Shown: positions 41,958-53,739 of the stretch, in pieces
Layout: every line of letters starts with the position of its first letter
Numbering within the stretch: the stretch's first letter is position 1
From: Cenococcum geophilum 1.58
Taxonomy: Eukaryota > Ascomycota > Dothideomycetes > Gloniales > Gloniaceae
Direction of reading: 5' to 3'
Length of the DNA: 64,000 nt
Assembly (NCBI GenBank): GCA_001692895.1
Contig: KV748240.1
Span: 503,239 to 567,238 of the forward strand
Position numbers and translations under genes: made by a program
Notes under the pieces: model-generated
Seen by the model: only the letters and a program-made list of their open reading frames with translations
Database searches by the model: none
What the model was told of the DNA's origin: nothing

Positions 41958-42898
41958 TAATAGATTCAATTTACCGTCCGACCCGGTCCCCCTAATGGGT
42001 CCACGCAGACTAATTCCTATGGTAAAAACTCAATATTTACTGAGAAAAACCCATTTTTTGGGTGAATAAAAAACCCCCAAGGGAAACGTGAGAGGTAGTA
42101 CTTCCAGATAGCATCCATACTACATTAACGGGGGAAAAAATACCGTTAGGTTGCTGCTTTGAGACTCCCCTTGCGCGGGAGTGTCTAAAATGCCTGTCTT
42201 GCCCTGTCTACCACTTGAACCAATTTGCTATGCTATATATTACCTATATTAAGTCATATACCTGTCCCTAGCTCCTTCTCCAAGTCTCCTATAAATATCT
42301 CCTAATAGTAACGCTTGCGCTCCGCCTGGGCCTATATACTAAGGTCTCTTATCCTTTCCTTTATTAAAAGGTTTCTACAACGGGGTGTATAACTTAGTAT
42401 CGCTTTTACCCTAGGGCCTAAACCTAGGCCCTTGCACCTATTCGTGAGGTATAGGAGGATGCTCTAGTATTTAATAGGGGGGACCAGTCCCTATAACTAG
42501 ATACCTAGGTTACCAGGTAATGTTAAAATAGGGGGCCTCTACTACGCTTAGGGCGCGGATTATTCGCGTATATATGTGGGTGCTGCGCAGTGTATATAGT
42601 ATTTATAGGAGGGAGGGGGTACGCCGGAGGGATAATTGCCTGTTAATTTAAATGACCGAACGTGTAACGATAGACGTGGTATGTAGCTATATTCAACCTT
42701 TTTGCTAGGGCTCACCCCCTAGTAAAAAATTTTCGCACCACTACCACCACGTCGCTGCGCAGGCGCTGCGCAGCCGTACACACGTCTCTGCGTTTGCTCT
42801 GGTAGTCTATTAACACGATCTAAATGGAACATCAATAGTAGCTGCCAGGTTCCCGGGCTCCACCGCGTGGAGGTACAGAGGCCGATTTTAGCGAGCCC
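41958..42898 (-). mobile_element. 941-bp retroposon-like insert, non-coding, 19-bp target duplication
   Basis: Inserted in copia-2 only 26 bp beyond the LINE's second TSD. Flanked by a 19-bp direct repeat, TTGCCGCTTTTATATATAA (41939-41957 and 42899-42917); copia-3 has the uninterrupted version near 50040. The composition is balanced and CpA is kept. No frame above about 60 codons. Read on the minus strand it starts GGGCTCGC and ends GAATCTATTA. The long TSD and absence of TIRs point to a SINE- or LINE-type retroposon. Its right flank is the continuation of copia-2. Confidence 0.75.
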
Positions 42899-43494
42899 TT
42901 GCCGCTTTTATATATAAGGACTTTAGAATTAAGCGGGAGGTTATAAACTAAGGTTGTATTAGGTCTGTTACGGTATGTAACTTAAAGATTAAGTATACTC
43001 TAGCCCGTAAGGTTAATTTTAAAACTACTTTAATTTATAGGGCGAATTTAGTTAAATGGGTTAGGTATAAGACTAAAGATCCTATTAAGTTTGAAAGAGG
43101 TAAAAAGTTTATTAGTTTTGATATGGTCTAGGATTTCCTTCTTAATCTATTCTGTTTAGTCCTCCTTATACAGTATATTGTATAAAAACTGTGTAATAAT
43201 ACCTTGCCTATCCTTTTTAACCTATACACCTTAGTAATGTAATAGGGTTTGTAGGTTATAGATAGCTATAAGGTTATAAGTCTTAAAAATAGCTTCTATA
43301 AAGTCTGCAAAGTCTTCCTAGTATTACTCCTATATATTATTGTTTATAAGCTTATAGTATCCGTATTTAAGGATTTTAAACCTAATATAGTTATTAACGT
43401 CGTTCATAGACGTAAGGTCGACTCCTTAACTCTACTTCTCTTAACTTTTACTAATTTGCTTACTTATATCTACTATATTATATAACGTGGTATA

Positions 43495-46092
43495 TATTAC
43501 GGGACGGGGGTAGTGGCTATAAAGCGTATGTATTTAAGGAGTCTATAAGACGTTATATAATTAATTGTAAGGGTTAAGGGCGTAAGGAGGTAATATACCT
43601 ACGTATAGCTAACGTAAGCTATATATAAGGTATATATAAGAGTACGGGGCTCTCCTATAGAGGCGGAGCTCTGGCGACGCTATAGTTATTATATATATAT
43701 AAAAGGGACACTTAAGGTATAGAAAAGAAGAAAGGGGGGTATTGCTAAAGGCTTAAAACAACGTTATATAATAAGGCTTAGCATCTAAAAATCTAACTAA
43801 TTAAATAACTTTAACCGCCGGTTAAAGATCCTAGACATTTTAACGATATTCCGGTCACGTAATTGCACTTTACCGCAATCTAATGGTAATTTAACGGCAA
43901 TTTACCCTTATATAGTAATGTATAACGGTTTAACTCTATAAGGGCTCCTATAGAGGATTAGGTATAAAATCTCTGCTTAGGCCTAGTTTCTATAGGTTCG
44001 CGTAGTAAAAGTCGCTAATTAGATCCTTTATATTTTCAAAGTCCTTCTATAGTTGCTATTCTGGCTAATTTATATCAAATCCTATATATATCGCTCTGTA
44101 GTAAAGCTGTCGTCCTTTACCTTTACTAAAGTATTTATTTGTTTAACGGTCCACTCCTTATAGTTTTTATCTTCGTTTTTATCTTAGATTAGTACTAGTA
44201 GGGGTTTAGGCTATATCTGCTCCAGTAAGGGGTTAGGCTAATAGAGGTGTAGTAGCTATAGGTAAAATATAGGCAATATTCTACGGGTAGCTAGGGTAAG
44301 TAAGAGTTTTAGTTTATATATAGCTCCTCTATTAATGACTTATTTAATTAAATAGGGGCCGAGGTTTTTATAATCGAGTAACTTTATAGGCCTCTACGTG
44401 GAGATATTATGTATATTTAGCTATACCTAGTCGCTAACACGTATCTCCAGTGGTGGCGTTTTATAATAGTTGGCGAAGTAGGCCTACTTTACTTAAGCCT
44501 AGGCCATTTCTCCCTTATAGTAGTTAAGTAGATTTTTTATATAGTTTATATACTAGTTGGTAAGTAGCATCTTAAGGCGTTTTTTATATAGTAGTTTTTT
44601 ATTAATAGGTTCTAGTAGCTCTATATTAGATTAGGGGTAATAACCCTTATTTGCGAAGAATAAGGTAAGTCCTATAGTAGTTAAGATATAGTTATTTGCT
44701 GCGAATTTACCTAGTAGGAGGTAATCTACCTAGTTATTTTAACTATAGGCGACTACCTATTATAGGTACGCTTTTATACTAGTATTAGCGTTTTCCGGTT
44801 ACCTAGTAGTTTTATAGTAGAAGAATATAGATATCTTAACGGAGATACGAAGGCGTTAGCAAATTCGTCTCTATATATTAGAGTTAAATTATATACCTTA
44901 GTCGGACGTAATTAAGTTAGGTAACCTATATAGTTAGTAAACTTTATAAAAAAAGGCGTTAGTAATGTTACTAACGGCTACGCCTTTAGTTGGGACGTAG
45001 TGGCGCTTTTTTATAAGTATAGCCGTATCGTTTATAGGGTGGTAAGTTAATAACGAAATCTATAGCGATATCTACCTATTATTATATAAGTACTAGTAGA
45101 GGGTGCAGTAATCCTTAGTACTTTATATTAAAGGCCTTAGCGCGCTTATAACTATAGTAAGCGCCTATAAAGCGTTTAACTAAGTCTATCATTTTTGGTT
45201 AGAAGTAGTATCGGCTAAAAAGCTTGTAGGTTTCTTTTTTACCTAGGTAGCCGCTTAATCGGAGGTCGTAGGCCATTTAGATTAGTTACTGTTATAAATT
45301 TTCTAAGTTAGGGATAAATAGGCGGCCTCTATAATAGAGCGTTTTTTTTTTTTACTTTTAAGGCTGCTATATTAATCTAGCCTAAGCTTTAGAGGTTAGT
45401 AGGTAGCGTATAGGCGCTAGTGGTCTTTACGGTAATAAGTTAATATAGTAATAGGTTAATAGAGGTGTTATATACCGTAGTAATAAGCTTATTAATTTTA
45501 GAAGGTAATTTTAGTTCTGTGGTATAAAGCTAGGGTATAGTTAGCTTTATTATAGGTAGTATACCTAGGGCCAAATTTCGTACTTTTAGGATCGTTTATT
45601 GTTAGAACTAATTATAGGGGTTATTTTTAGACTAAGAAAGGTCTTATAAGCAACGTTTTAGGCTATTAGGTTTAGTACCTTATACTTCTAGTCTATATAC
45701 AATTTTAAAGTTAAAACTAAAGAGAAACTTATTTTAATATACTTGGCGTTAGTTTAGCTGCTTTATAGTTATAAAGTACTTAAGGTTATTATAATTCGTA
45801 AGGACTTTAGTTGGCTAATTAGGCTTTACTAAGGAGAGTTTTAATTGGAATTCTTTAAACGCTTATACAATTATAAGGAGTTCTTTATTATAGATCTTAT
45901 AGTTATACTTTTATAATATAAGCTTAGACGAGTAAAATGCGACTAGGTAAAGGAGACCGTTATTACCTATTTAGGAGAGAATGCCTAGATTAACGTAGTC
46001 TAAGGAGTTAGTTTTAAGGTAGAGTTGTTATCCTAATATAAAGTAAGCTAGGATAAGTGCTTTAGTAAAGGCATTTTTAAGGTCTTAAAACA
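43495..46092 (-). mobile_element. Ty3/gypsy element gypsy-6, 3' part, minus strand
   Basis: It starts with a 3' LTR whose + strand edge reads TATTACGGGAC (from TGTTACGGGAC), replacing the copia-2 sequence. The inner LTR boundary is unclear (about 43.75-43.8 kb). It runs to 46092, where gypsy-4 is inserted in its RNase H region. Its 5' half should lie beyond the window. Confidence 0.75.
43860..46092 (-). pseudogene. gypsy-6 RNase H, integrase, chromodomain, RIP-inactivated
   Basis: Minus strand: RNase H at about 45680-46090, with YNYKIYNKELL and LTNYNNLKYFITIKQLN; integrase core near 45000-45080, with DIAIDFVINLP; and a chromodomain tail at about 43970-44110, with YIGFDIN, then DFENIKDLISDFYYANL. 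TAA/TAG stops throughout. It is homologous to gypsy-4 in its 3' region (43770-43860 against 46476-46545). Confidence 0.85.
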
Positions 46093-46269
46093 TGTTATAG
46101 TGCTATAATAAAGTAGATTAATAAACTATGTTATGCTATAAAGAAGGAAAAGAAGGTAAAAGGGGGTATTATATATAAATAGTAGGGCTAGCCGCTAAGG
46201 CGCTAGTAGTAGGCTAGCTAATAGTTGGAAATAGTATAAGATAGTGCGTGTTAGGTCAGTGCCATAACA
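46093..46269 (-). repeat. 3' LTR of gypsy-4
   Basis: 177 bp. On the minus strand TGTTATGGCACTGACC...CACTATAACA, preceded by the polypurine tract AAAGAGGGGAGTAC. It matches the gypsy-5 5' LTR at 58536-58701. Confidence 0.9.
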
Positions 46270-46373
46270 GTACTCCCCTCTTTAGATAGTTTGGTCCCTA
46301 AACCAAACAAATAACTTTAAAATACCTATTTTTACCGCGAAGATATTAGTTCCGCTTACCGCCCTTAACTAAG

Positions 46374-46416
46374 CTAATGGCGATTTTCTATACTAGGCAT
46401 AGAAAATCCTAATTAG
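46374..46416. repeat. 43-bp palindrome in the 3' non-coding region of gypsy-4
   Basis: CTAAT...GATTTTCTAT / ATAGAAAATC...ATTAG, the same size and nearly the same arms as the palindrome in copia-1 (14531-14573). Confidence 0.85.
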
Positions 46417-47665
46417 TTAGTTTAGTAAGTAAAGTTAGTAAAACTTTATACCGCTATCTAAATTAATCTATATAGCGCTTCTTAGCAAGAATCTAGCTAA
46501 TTAAATAACTTTAACCGCTAATTAAAGTTCTATAACATCTTAACCACCATAAATTTTAATATAGTGGTTGGCTATAACTTTAGCGTGACTTTTCCTTATC
46601 TTATACCCAGTCTGGGGGTCTTAGCTTCTTAGGGTATTGCTTATAAAAGCGCAGTATAGTTTATTTATAACCCTTTAGGTCCTCTTCTAGCTACTAGGTT
46701 ATATCCTTATAATATTTCTATTTAATCTTATAAGTTAGGCCTTAGGGGTCTTTATTATATACATTAAGGATTTTCTTAAACTCCTATTTATCTTCTATAT
46801 TACTATTATTATCTCTTTTTGCTATTTATCCTTATATATTACGGCGCTTTATAGTATTAATATTTACTTAGCTAGGGATCTCTTTAGTAGCCTAGAGGTG
46901 GACCTTAGATATATAAAAGGATTTATTTACTAAGATATAGTTTAAAAGGTCTACTATAACTACTCCTTAGTATACTATAAGTACGAGATATAAGCTATCC
47001 CATTTATCGTCCCATTTATTTTTAGGTTTATTTATCTTTATATTTTCTAAGCTAACTATAGCTGTATCGCCTTTATAGAATAACACGCCCTTATCCCTTT
47101 AGGTATTAATATTATCTTTATAGCGTTGCTATAAAATCTAGGCTAGGGCCTTAAGCTAGATTAATATCCGCTTAAAGCGGTTAGCCATAAAGTCTACGTA
47201 AAAGAACTCCTTCTTTACTTATACTAATAATGTTAGTAAGTAAGGGCTAGTAGGCTTAATTCTAAGGTAAGGGTTAAAGCTATAGTTTGCAAAAAATAGG
47301 GAGATACCTATGCTCTTATTAACTTAGTTATTTATAGCAAACTTAATAAGCAGTAGGTAGTTAACCTAGTTATTCTATATAAAGCTAATAAATGTATAAA
47401 TGTACTTATTTACGGCAGCGTTAATTATTTTAGTTTAGTTGTTTATTTTTAAGTACTAGGCTAAGCTCAGTTATAAGGTTATCTTAAGGCGTTTACTTAG
47501 TTATTGCTAGAAGTTGCTAATAAATTATATACCGTAATTAGAGATAATTGTACTTAGTATACCGTAGAGCTTATATATATTATTAATAAAGCCATTAACT
47601 AGTTCCTTTATTAAGAGTTTTATTACTAAAATAAGGTATTATATTTTAGTTAGGCGGTTTATAAT

Positions 47666-47884
47666 TGTTCGTATCAATTTAATAATATAATTAAGTCGTA
47701 TCCAGGGGCACGAAATACGTATAGTATTATATGCTCATTTAGATAGTGGTAACTATTAATTCTATTAAGGTAGACTACGTGGTTTATATACTAACGCGCC
47801 TCCCCCCTAATTAGTTAGTATATAGGTAGTTAGTGTACTAAACGCGTAGATACGCGTTCGTATACTAGGTGCTATAATTATATA
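47666..47884 (-). repeat. 3' LTR of copia-3
   Basis: + strand TGTTCGTATCAATTT...AATTATATA (last CA changed to TA). Partner of 53521-53739. Confidence 0.93.
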
Positions 47885-48149
47885 CTAGCGGCACTTAAAA
47901 ATAGAGCCACTTATATATAGCCTCCGTAATTGCTTTAATAGAATTGTAAAACATAAAAGAAATATATAAGAAAATCCCTCCTAAGATGCCTTCTAGGCTA
48001 CCCTCCAAACGGTACTTTAAGCTAGCCGTAAGTCCTACTTACGGCCCGTAAAATGAACTGTACGGCCTTCTAACGGGCTGTAAATAAACTATACAGCCTT
48101 CTGACGGGCCGCAAATGAACTATAAGTGGTCCGTTAGTCTTGTTCCACC

Positions 48150-51100
48150 TATTTTATAACCTTTAGGTTAAGCTTATTTGTATTAATTAGAGTTTTTAGA
48201 GCTTAATACGGCTTTACCTTAGTTATAGCGTCCGCTAGGTTATCTCCGCTACTAATCTATATAACCTTCGTAATCTTACGTCGTTTATAGGCCTAATATA
48301 AGCATATTAGGTTAACTATAAGCCTCTTCTTCTATGTCGTACCTAGTTTAACTAGGTAGTCGTAGAGGGACTTTAAATTGGTGTATAAAACTAGGGGTAG
48401 TTACTCCAATTATAAAATCTTCTAGATTATTAATTTAATTACGGCTACTATATTAAAGCTATAGGCTAGTATATATAGTTCTAAAGCTAGTACATTGTAG
48501 GTTACCTATTTGCATTTAATTAAAGACTAATATAGTATATTTGCGTTTTAATTACGGTCCGTAAGTATAATTACGAAGCCAATTTGCGATAATAGGTCCT
48601 TATTATTAGTAAAGGAGGCGTCTGTAAATACTATTATACTAAGGAAATTTAGGTCTAGTAGTACAAAAGTAAATCCTCTTATTATACTGTTAATTTGCCA
48701 CTAAATGCGCTTATTAAGCTGCTTAATATTTTTTTCTTATAAATCTATTACCTAGGCCGTAAAGGATAAGTTATAGGCAGATTTAGGTTAATAGACTATA
48801 GCAATATAGGCGCCTCTTACGCGCTGTATAACGTATTAGTCCTTTATATTTATAGTTTTACGGGTCTCTTTATGGGAACTAGTAAGGTCCGTAGGCCTTA
48901 CTATAATAGGCTTTAAGTTTTAAGCTTGGCGTTTCTAAGTTAGCTAGATTAAGTTGCCCTTTTATATAATTAAGCCTCTGTTAAACTTAATCGGGGTTTA
49001 CTTAGTTAACTACTCTTATAGCTTTGCTAGGAACTTAGCTTCTTATAATTTAGTCTCTTTAGCATCTATAAAAGTCTAGTCCGCTAAAAAGAGGGTATTA
49101 TCTGTTTAGAGTCTAATAATACTAAGGCCATTTAATAAGGTATATAGAAGGTAGGGGTTATAGGTTAACTGCTCTATCTTAAGTTTATAGACGTAATGCT
49201 AGTAGTATATCTTAAACTAGTAGTTTCTAGCTTTTAGTACTCCGTAAAGTGGTTTTATAACCTATAAAATTATTCCTAGTTGTAAATTAAGCTTAAAGGG
49301 TGGTTGTATAAAGATGTCCCTACTTAGGTAGGTATTAGACTATATATAGGCTTATAAGATGTCCTATAAGTAGAGGGCTACGGGTTTAGTTTGCTATAGT
49401 TCCGGTATAAGTGCAAGTATAATCTATTAACTAACCCGTTAAAGTATAGGCAATTATATAAGGATTAAGTCTTTTTTCTAGTCGTTATAAGCTTATATAA
49501 CAAGCCTTAATTTTTTAAAGGCTTTATTAGTACTAGGGTGCTTAATTTTATTAATAAAGCGTAAGTTAAATATACGGACGCCTTACGGAATATCTCTCTC
49601 CATTATAACCACCAAGACGCCCTTTTTAAGTAGTTCGTTAATCTCTTTGCGTTATAAGTCCGCAAAAGGGTTTTTTAATACTAAGACTAATATATCTATA
49701 GGTAGGAGTTGCTTTACGGATATGCCTATAGAGGTTAGGTAATTCTTTATTACGGGGTTCTATGTTATAGGGTGCTTTTAGGGGCATCCTCAGCCACGCT
49801 TTACGGTAGGTTTAGTAGGTTTAGTGGGTTTATAGGGGACTTCTAAAGTAGGTAGAGGTACTTCTAGTTTATTTAGTTTGGCGGGTGCTTCTAGTTCGTC
49901 TAGTTTAACGTTATAGGTATTTTTAGACCGAAAATAAGGTTTTATAGACGTGCTTTTAAAGTTAGTTAGTTCGCTAGAAAGTTATACGTAATACGTCTTA
50001 TCTTCTACAGCTAGTAAACAGTAAGGTCCAGTTTAATTACCGCTCTTACGCTATATAAGGACTTTAGAATTAAGCGGGAGGTTATATACTAAGGTTATAT
50101 TAGGTCCGTTACGGTAATATAAAGCATTATTAACAGTTTATTTAGCCTATAATTTAACTATTACGGCTATTACCTTCCATATTATAGCTGCTTAATCCGT
50201 AATAGACGGGGCAGAAGGGTCTAGTTTGCTTATCCTTAAGTAGGCTCCGTAAACTAGAAGGGTAGGTACTAGTCTATTAAGGCTAGCGGTGTTATTAACG
50301 GCTTTTACGGCTATCTATAAAGCCAGTTCCTTTTAAATATCCTTATACTTATCCGTAATAATCTAGTAGGCTCTTTATAAAGCTAGGTAAGCTTACTTAA
50401 TAAGCTTAACGGACTAGTGCGCCTTAACTAAAATAGCTTTTATTAAAATAGCTATAGCTATAGCGTACTATTAGAATTCCTTACTAATAAAGTTTCTACT
50501 AGTGTTATAGGTAATATACTTAGGAGGTCCAAGGTATATATTAATCCAGTAGGTCCGTAAAATATCCTAAGTATATTTTGCGGATATATTTTACAACTAA
50601 TAGGCGGCTTAATAGTGGGTTACCTTATTAATTATATATAATACTGGGCTGCCGTTAATATATATAATGTCTACGTATACTAAGTAGTTAAAGTTAAGAT
50701 CCTTATAAAGGGTGAACTTAAATTGGCCTAGGGAACGTCTGTATTTCTAGCAAAAGGAGCAGTATTTAGTTAGGTGGTTAATTACCTTCCTATTAATATT
50801 ATTATATCTAGAGCGTTTAAGGACTCTATATAGCTTTTTAGCTAATAGGTGGCTAAAACGGCGGTATAGGCGGTAGATTTTAGTACTAGTAAGGTAGCAT
50901 GGGTTATAGTTAAAAGATTCCTAAATATAGGTCCGTAAAATCTCTCCCTATATAAGGAACGGGTGTCTAAATTATTATACAATTAGTAGGGTAATATACT
51001 TGCTTCCTAGGGTAGTTATAGGGCCAATTACGGTGTCTGTAATATTATTATAGTAAACCTACAACCTATCTATGTCCGTAAAATAGAGTAGAAAAGGGGT

Positions 51101-53100
51101 ATCTGCTTTTATTACGTGGAAGTTAATTAGGCTAATTAGGGTCTTAACTATAACTAATCTAATTAATGTAGTTAAGCCGATGCCGAATTAGACGTTTACG
51201 GCCCTAGTTTGCATAGTGTTAATATCCGTATTATTATTTACGGTAGTCTTATATGCAAGGTATTATCTGTAACCTATAGTAGACTTCTTAAAGACATTTA
51301 TATCGATTATAACGCTATAGAATTCTTTAGGGGTATAGCGTTCTATAATAATATATACAAATAGGTCCTGTTTACGGTTCGTAACGTCCGTAATAGGTCT
51401 AACGGGTATACTTATAGGCTGGTTTTTGGGTGCAATTAAGTGTATAATGGAGCGGTTGGCTATCCGTAAAAGGTCTAAAAGTAGTTAGAAACGTCTCTAA
51501 GGTCTCTTACTCCTAAGTATCTAAATTTAATTTAATTATAAGGGCTTCCATTAACTCGTTAAGAGACTCCTCTACTTCCTCTCCTTTATAGTCTAAGATA
51601 AACTAGTTAATCCATCTATTAAATCTCTTCTTAGACTTATTACGTTCTTCCTAGGTATACCTTATAAACAAACGTCCTTTTTTACTGTATATAAAGCACT
51701 TTTAACTGGTTTATTTATAAGGGTATACTTTTATATAGGAGTTACTATAGGGGTTATGGGTAGGACTTGGTTAATGTGGGTACTGCTAGCGGTAGCGGCG
51801 GTCCGTAAAGTAGGCATCTAAGTTAGTTTATAGGTTTTGTAGGTTTATAATAAAGGCTTAAGTACTATCTAGCGGGTTTAAAACTTTATATATTGTAATA
51901 GAGGACCGTAAATCGTTAATAAGGCCAGTTAAGGTATCTGCAGACTTATAATAGGCGTATTTATAAGGTTCTACTTCTTAGCAAGCTATAATAAGCTTAT
52001 TATATAAAAAGTCGTCTATTTAAAGCTTAATATTAAGGCCGTACTATAGGTGCCGGAGGTCTTTAATAAGAATTTGCAGGCACTCTATAATTAACTTTTC
52101 GGTATTCTTATTAATTATGGTCCGTAGCTTAATTGCATTCTATTAGGTAAAGATATTAAGCTTATATTTAGGCCCTTTAAAATAGTTACGTATAGCCTTA
52201 TATAGCTTATTAAAGGGAACACCAAGGGGGTTGCTCTTAAGGTTAGTATAATAGTAGTTAAGGGCTAGGCCGCGTAGTATGGTAGAGTAGGCTTGGCTAA
52301 ACTCCTATTTAAAAATATCAGCCTTCTAACAGAGGTCCGTAAAGATAGTTAGTTTAAAGTTAAAGTTGTTATTTTTACTACTGTACTTAGATTAGTCGGT
52401 ATAGAGCTTAGCTAAGTTAGTTAGCTTCTTACCATAGGTCTTTACTTAGGTAGTTTACGGATCTGTAACTTAAGTAGCAGAAGTATTTTAGTCCGTATTT
52501 TGGTTTACGGGGGTATTATAGTCCGTAATTTAGGTTACGGGGGTATTATAGTCTGTAACTTAAGTACTAGGTATACTTTAGCCCATAAAATTAATTCTAA
52601 AACTACTTAGGTTTATAGGACAAATTTAGTTAAGTGGGTTAGGTATAAGGCTAGCGATCCTATTAAGTTTAGAAGAAGTAAAGAGTTCTTTAGTAGCTTT
52701 AACCTGGTCTAGGATTTCCTCTTTAGTCTATTCCATTTGGTCCTTCTTATATATTATATTATATAAAGACTATATAACAGTAACTCCTTTATCCCTTTTA
52801 ACCTATACACCTTAGTAACGTAAAAGGGTTCGTAGGTTATGGATAGTAGTAGGGTTGTAGGCCTTAAAAATAGCTTCTGTAAAGTCCGCAAAGTCTTCCT
52901 AGTATTACTTCCATAGGTTGTTATTTATAAGCTTAAAATATTTATATTTAAGAACTTTAAATTTAATATAGTTGTTAATATCGGTTATAGACGTAAGATT
53001 AACTCCCTACCTCCACTTTTCTTAACCTTTATTAACTTGCTTGCTTAGGTCTACTATACTATATAGTGTAGTATAGTACGTTACAGGTGGGGAAGGTCTT
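48150..53100 (-). pseudogene. Copia-3 gag-pol, RIP-inactivated
   Basis: Minus strand. Gag near 51830-52450 with NNFNFKLTIFTDLC and EFSQAYSTILRGLALNYYY. Integrase-region sequence lies about 50.1-51.7 kb. Reverse transcriptase end near 49050-49130, with TLFLAD-TFIDAKET. RNase H at 48180-48560, with VLALELYIL, then NLKSLYDYLVKLGTT, and 'DAITK' near 48240. This is the same kind of element as copia-1, with integrase before RT. Q- and W-codon stops are everywhere. Confidence 0.88.
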
Positions 53101-53520
53101 GTAGTAGTCCGTAAAGGCGGTTAATAGGTCTATAACGGTTTATAGGAGGGTAGGGGGTTTCCGTAAGGTCTTGTAACAGTCTATAAAAGTAATTAATAGG
53201 TCTATAGTAGTTCGCAGAAGGGTAAGAGGTCTCTCTAAGGGGTCTGAAAAGAGGTTAAAGGGTATAGTAGGAATAGGGGTTTAAGGTTTAAAGGTAGATT
53301 AAGGGTAGGGGTTCCGTATAGGTCTGTATTCGCGTCTATTATACTTTTAGTAAACTATACTGAGACTTAAATAAGTATATAGAGTTGGAGATAGTTCCGT
53401 AATCCCTAACTTCTAACCTTCTAGTAGGTCGTACTAAGATTCTAAACGGGTAGTCGCTGTTAAGTATCGCTTAGGAGGAAGTATTAAGTAATTGCTAATC
53501 TGTGCGCGCTTACTAATTAG

Positions 53521-53739
53521 TATTCGTATCAATTTAATAATACGATTAAGTTGTATCCAGGGGCACAAAATACGTATAGTATTGTATGCTTATTTGGATG
53601 GTAGTAACTGTCAATTATATTAAGGTAGACTATGTAGTCTATATAATAACGCGCCTCCCCCCTAATTAGTTAGTATGCAGGTAGTTGGTACACCAAACGC
53701 GTAGATACGCGTTTGTATACTAGGTGCTATAATTATACA
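53521..53739 (-). repeat. 5' LTR of copia-3
   Basis: + strand TATTCGTATC...AATTATACA. It keeps the CA end, and its TG start is changed to TA. ATAAT follows. Confidence 0.93.

Larger units (their letters stand above)
39010..43494 (-). mobile_element. Ty1/copia element copia-2, minus strand, rearranged and interrupted
   Basis: Its 3' LTR (39010-39281) is homologous to the copia-3 LTRs. Blocks inside match copia-3 but in another order: 39770-40200 matches 50130-50890; 41010-41316 plus 42918-42970 matches 49730-50110; and 42970-43494 continues as 52560-53085. The RT/RNase H part (48.2-49.7 kb in copia-3) is missing. It carries a LINE fragment and a 941-bp insert, and ends where the gypsy-6 LTR starts. 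Its 5' end is not in the window. Confidence 0.75.
47666..53739 (-). mobile_element. Ty1/copia element copia-3, complete LTR to LTR
   Basis: LTRs of 219 bp each (47666-47884 and 53521-53739) are flanked by ATAAT (47661-47665 and 53740-53744). The uninterrupted target is present in gypsy-5 at 63841-63845 (ATTAT on that strand), with matching sequence on both sides. 6074 bp. On the minus strand CTAATTAGTAAGC follows the 5' LTR, a RIP form of a TGGTTAGTAAGC primer-binding site. Confidence 0.96.

Noticed and set aside
42140..42235. tRNA-like stretch on the minus strand of the 941-bp insert (GGTTCAAGTGGTAGAC box-A-like motif, later T-run)
   Set aside because: I could not find a matching B box or fold a cloverleaf with an acceptor stem. 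Only a suggestion that the insert may be SINE-like, so not listed as a tRNA.
41958..42898. Group I or group II intron or organellar insert, because of its balanced composition and hairpins
   Set aside because: No recognisable group I core segments, no group II domain V hairpin and no intron-encoded ORF. A 19-bp TSD argues for retroposition.
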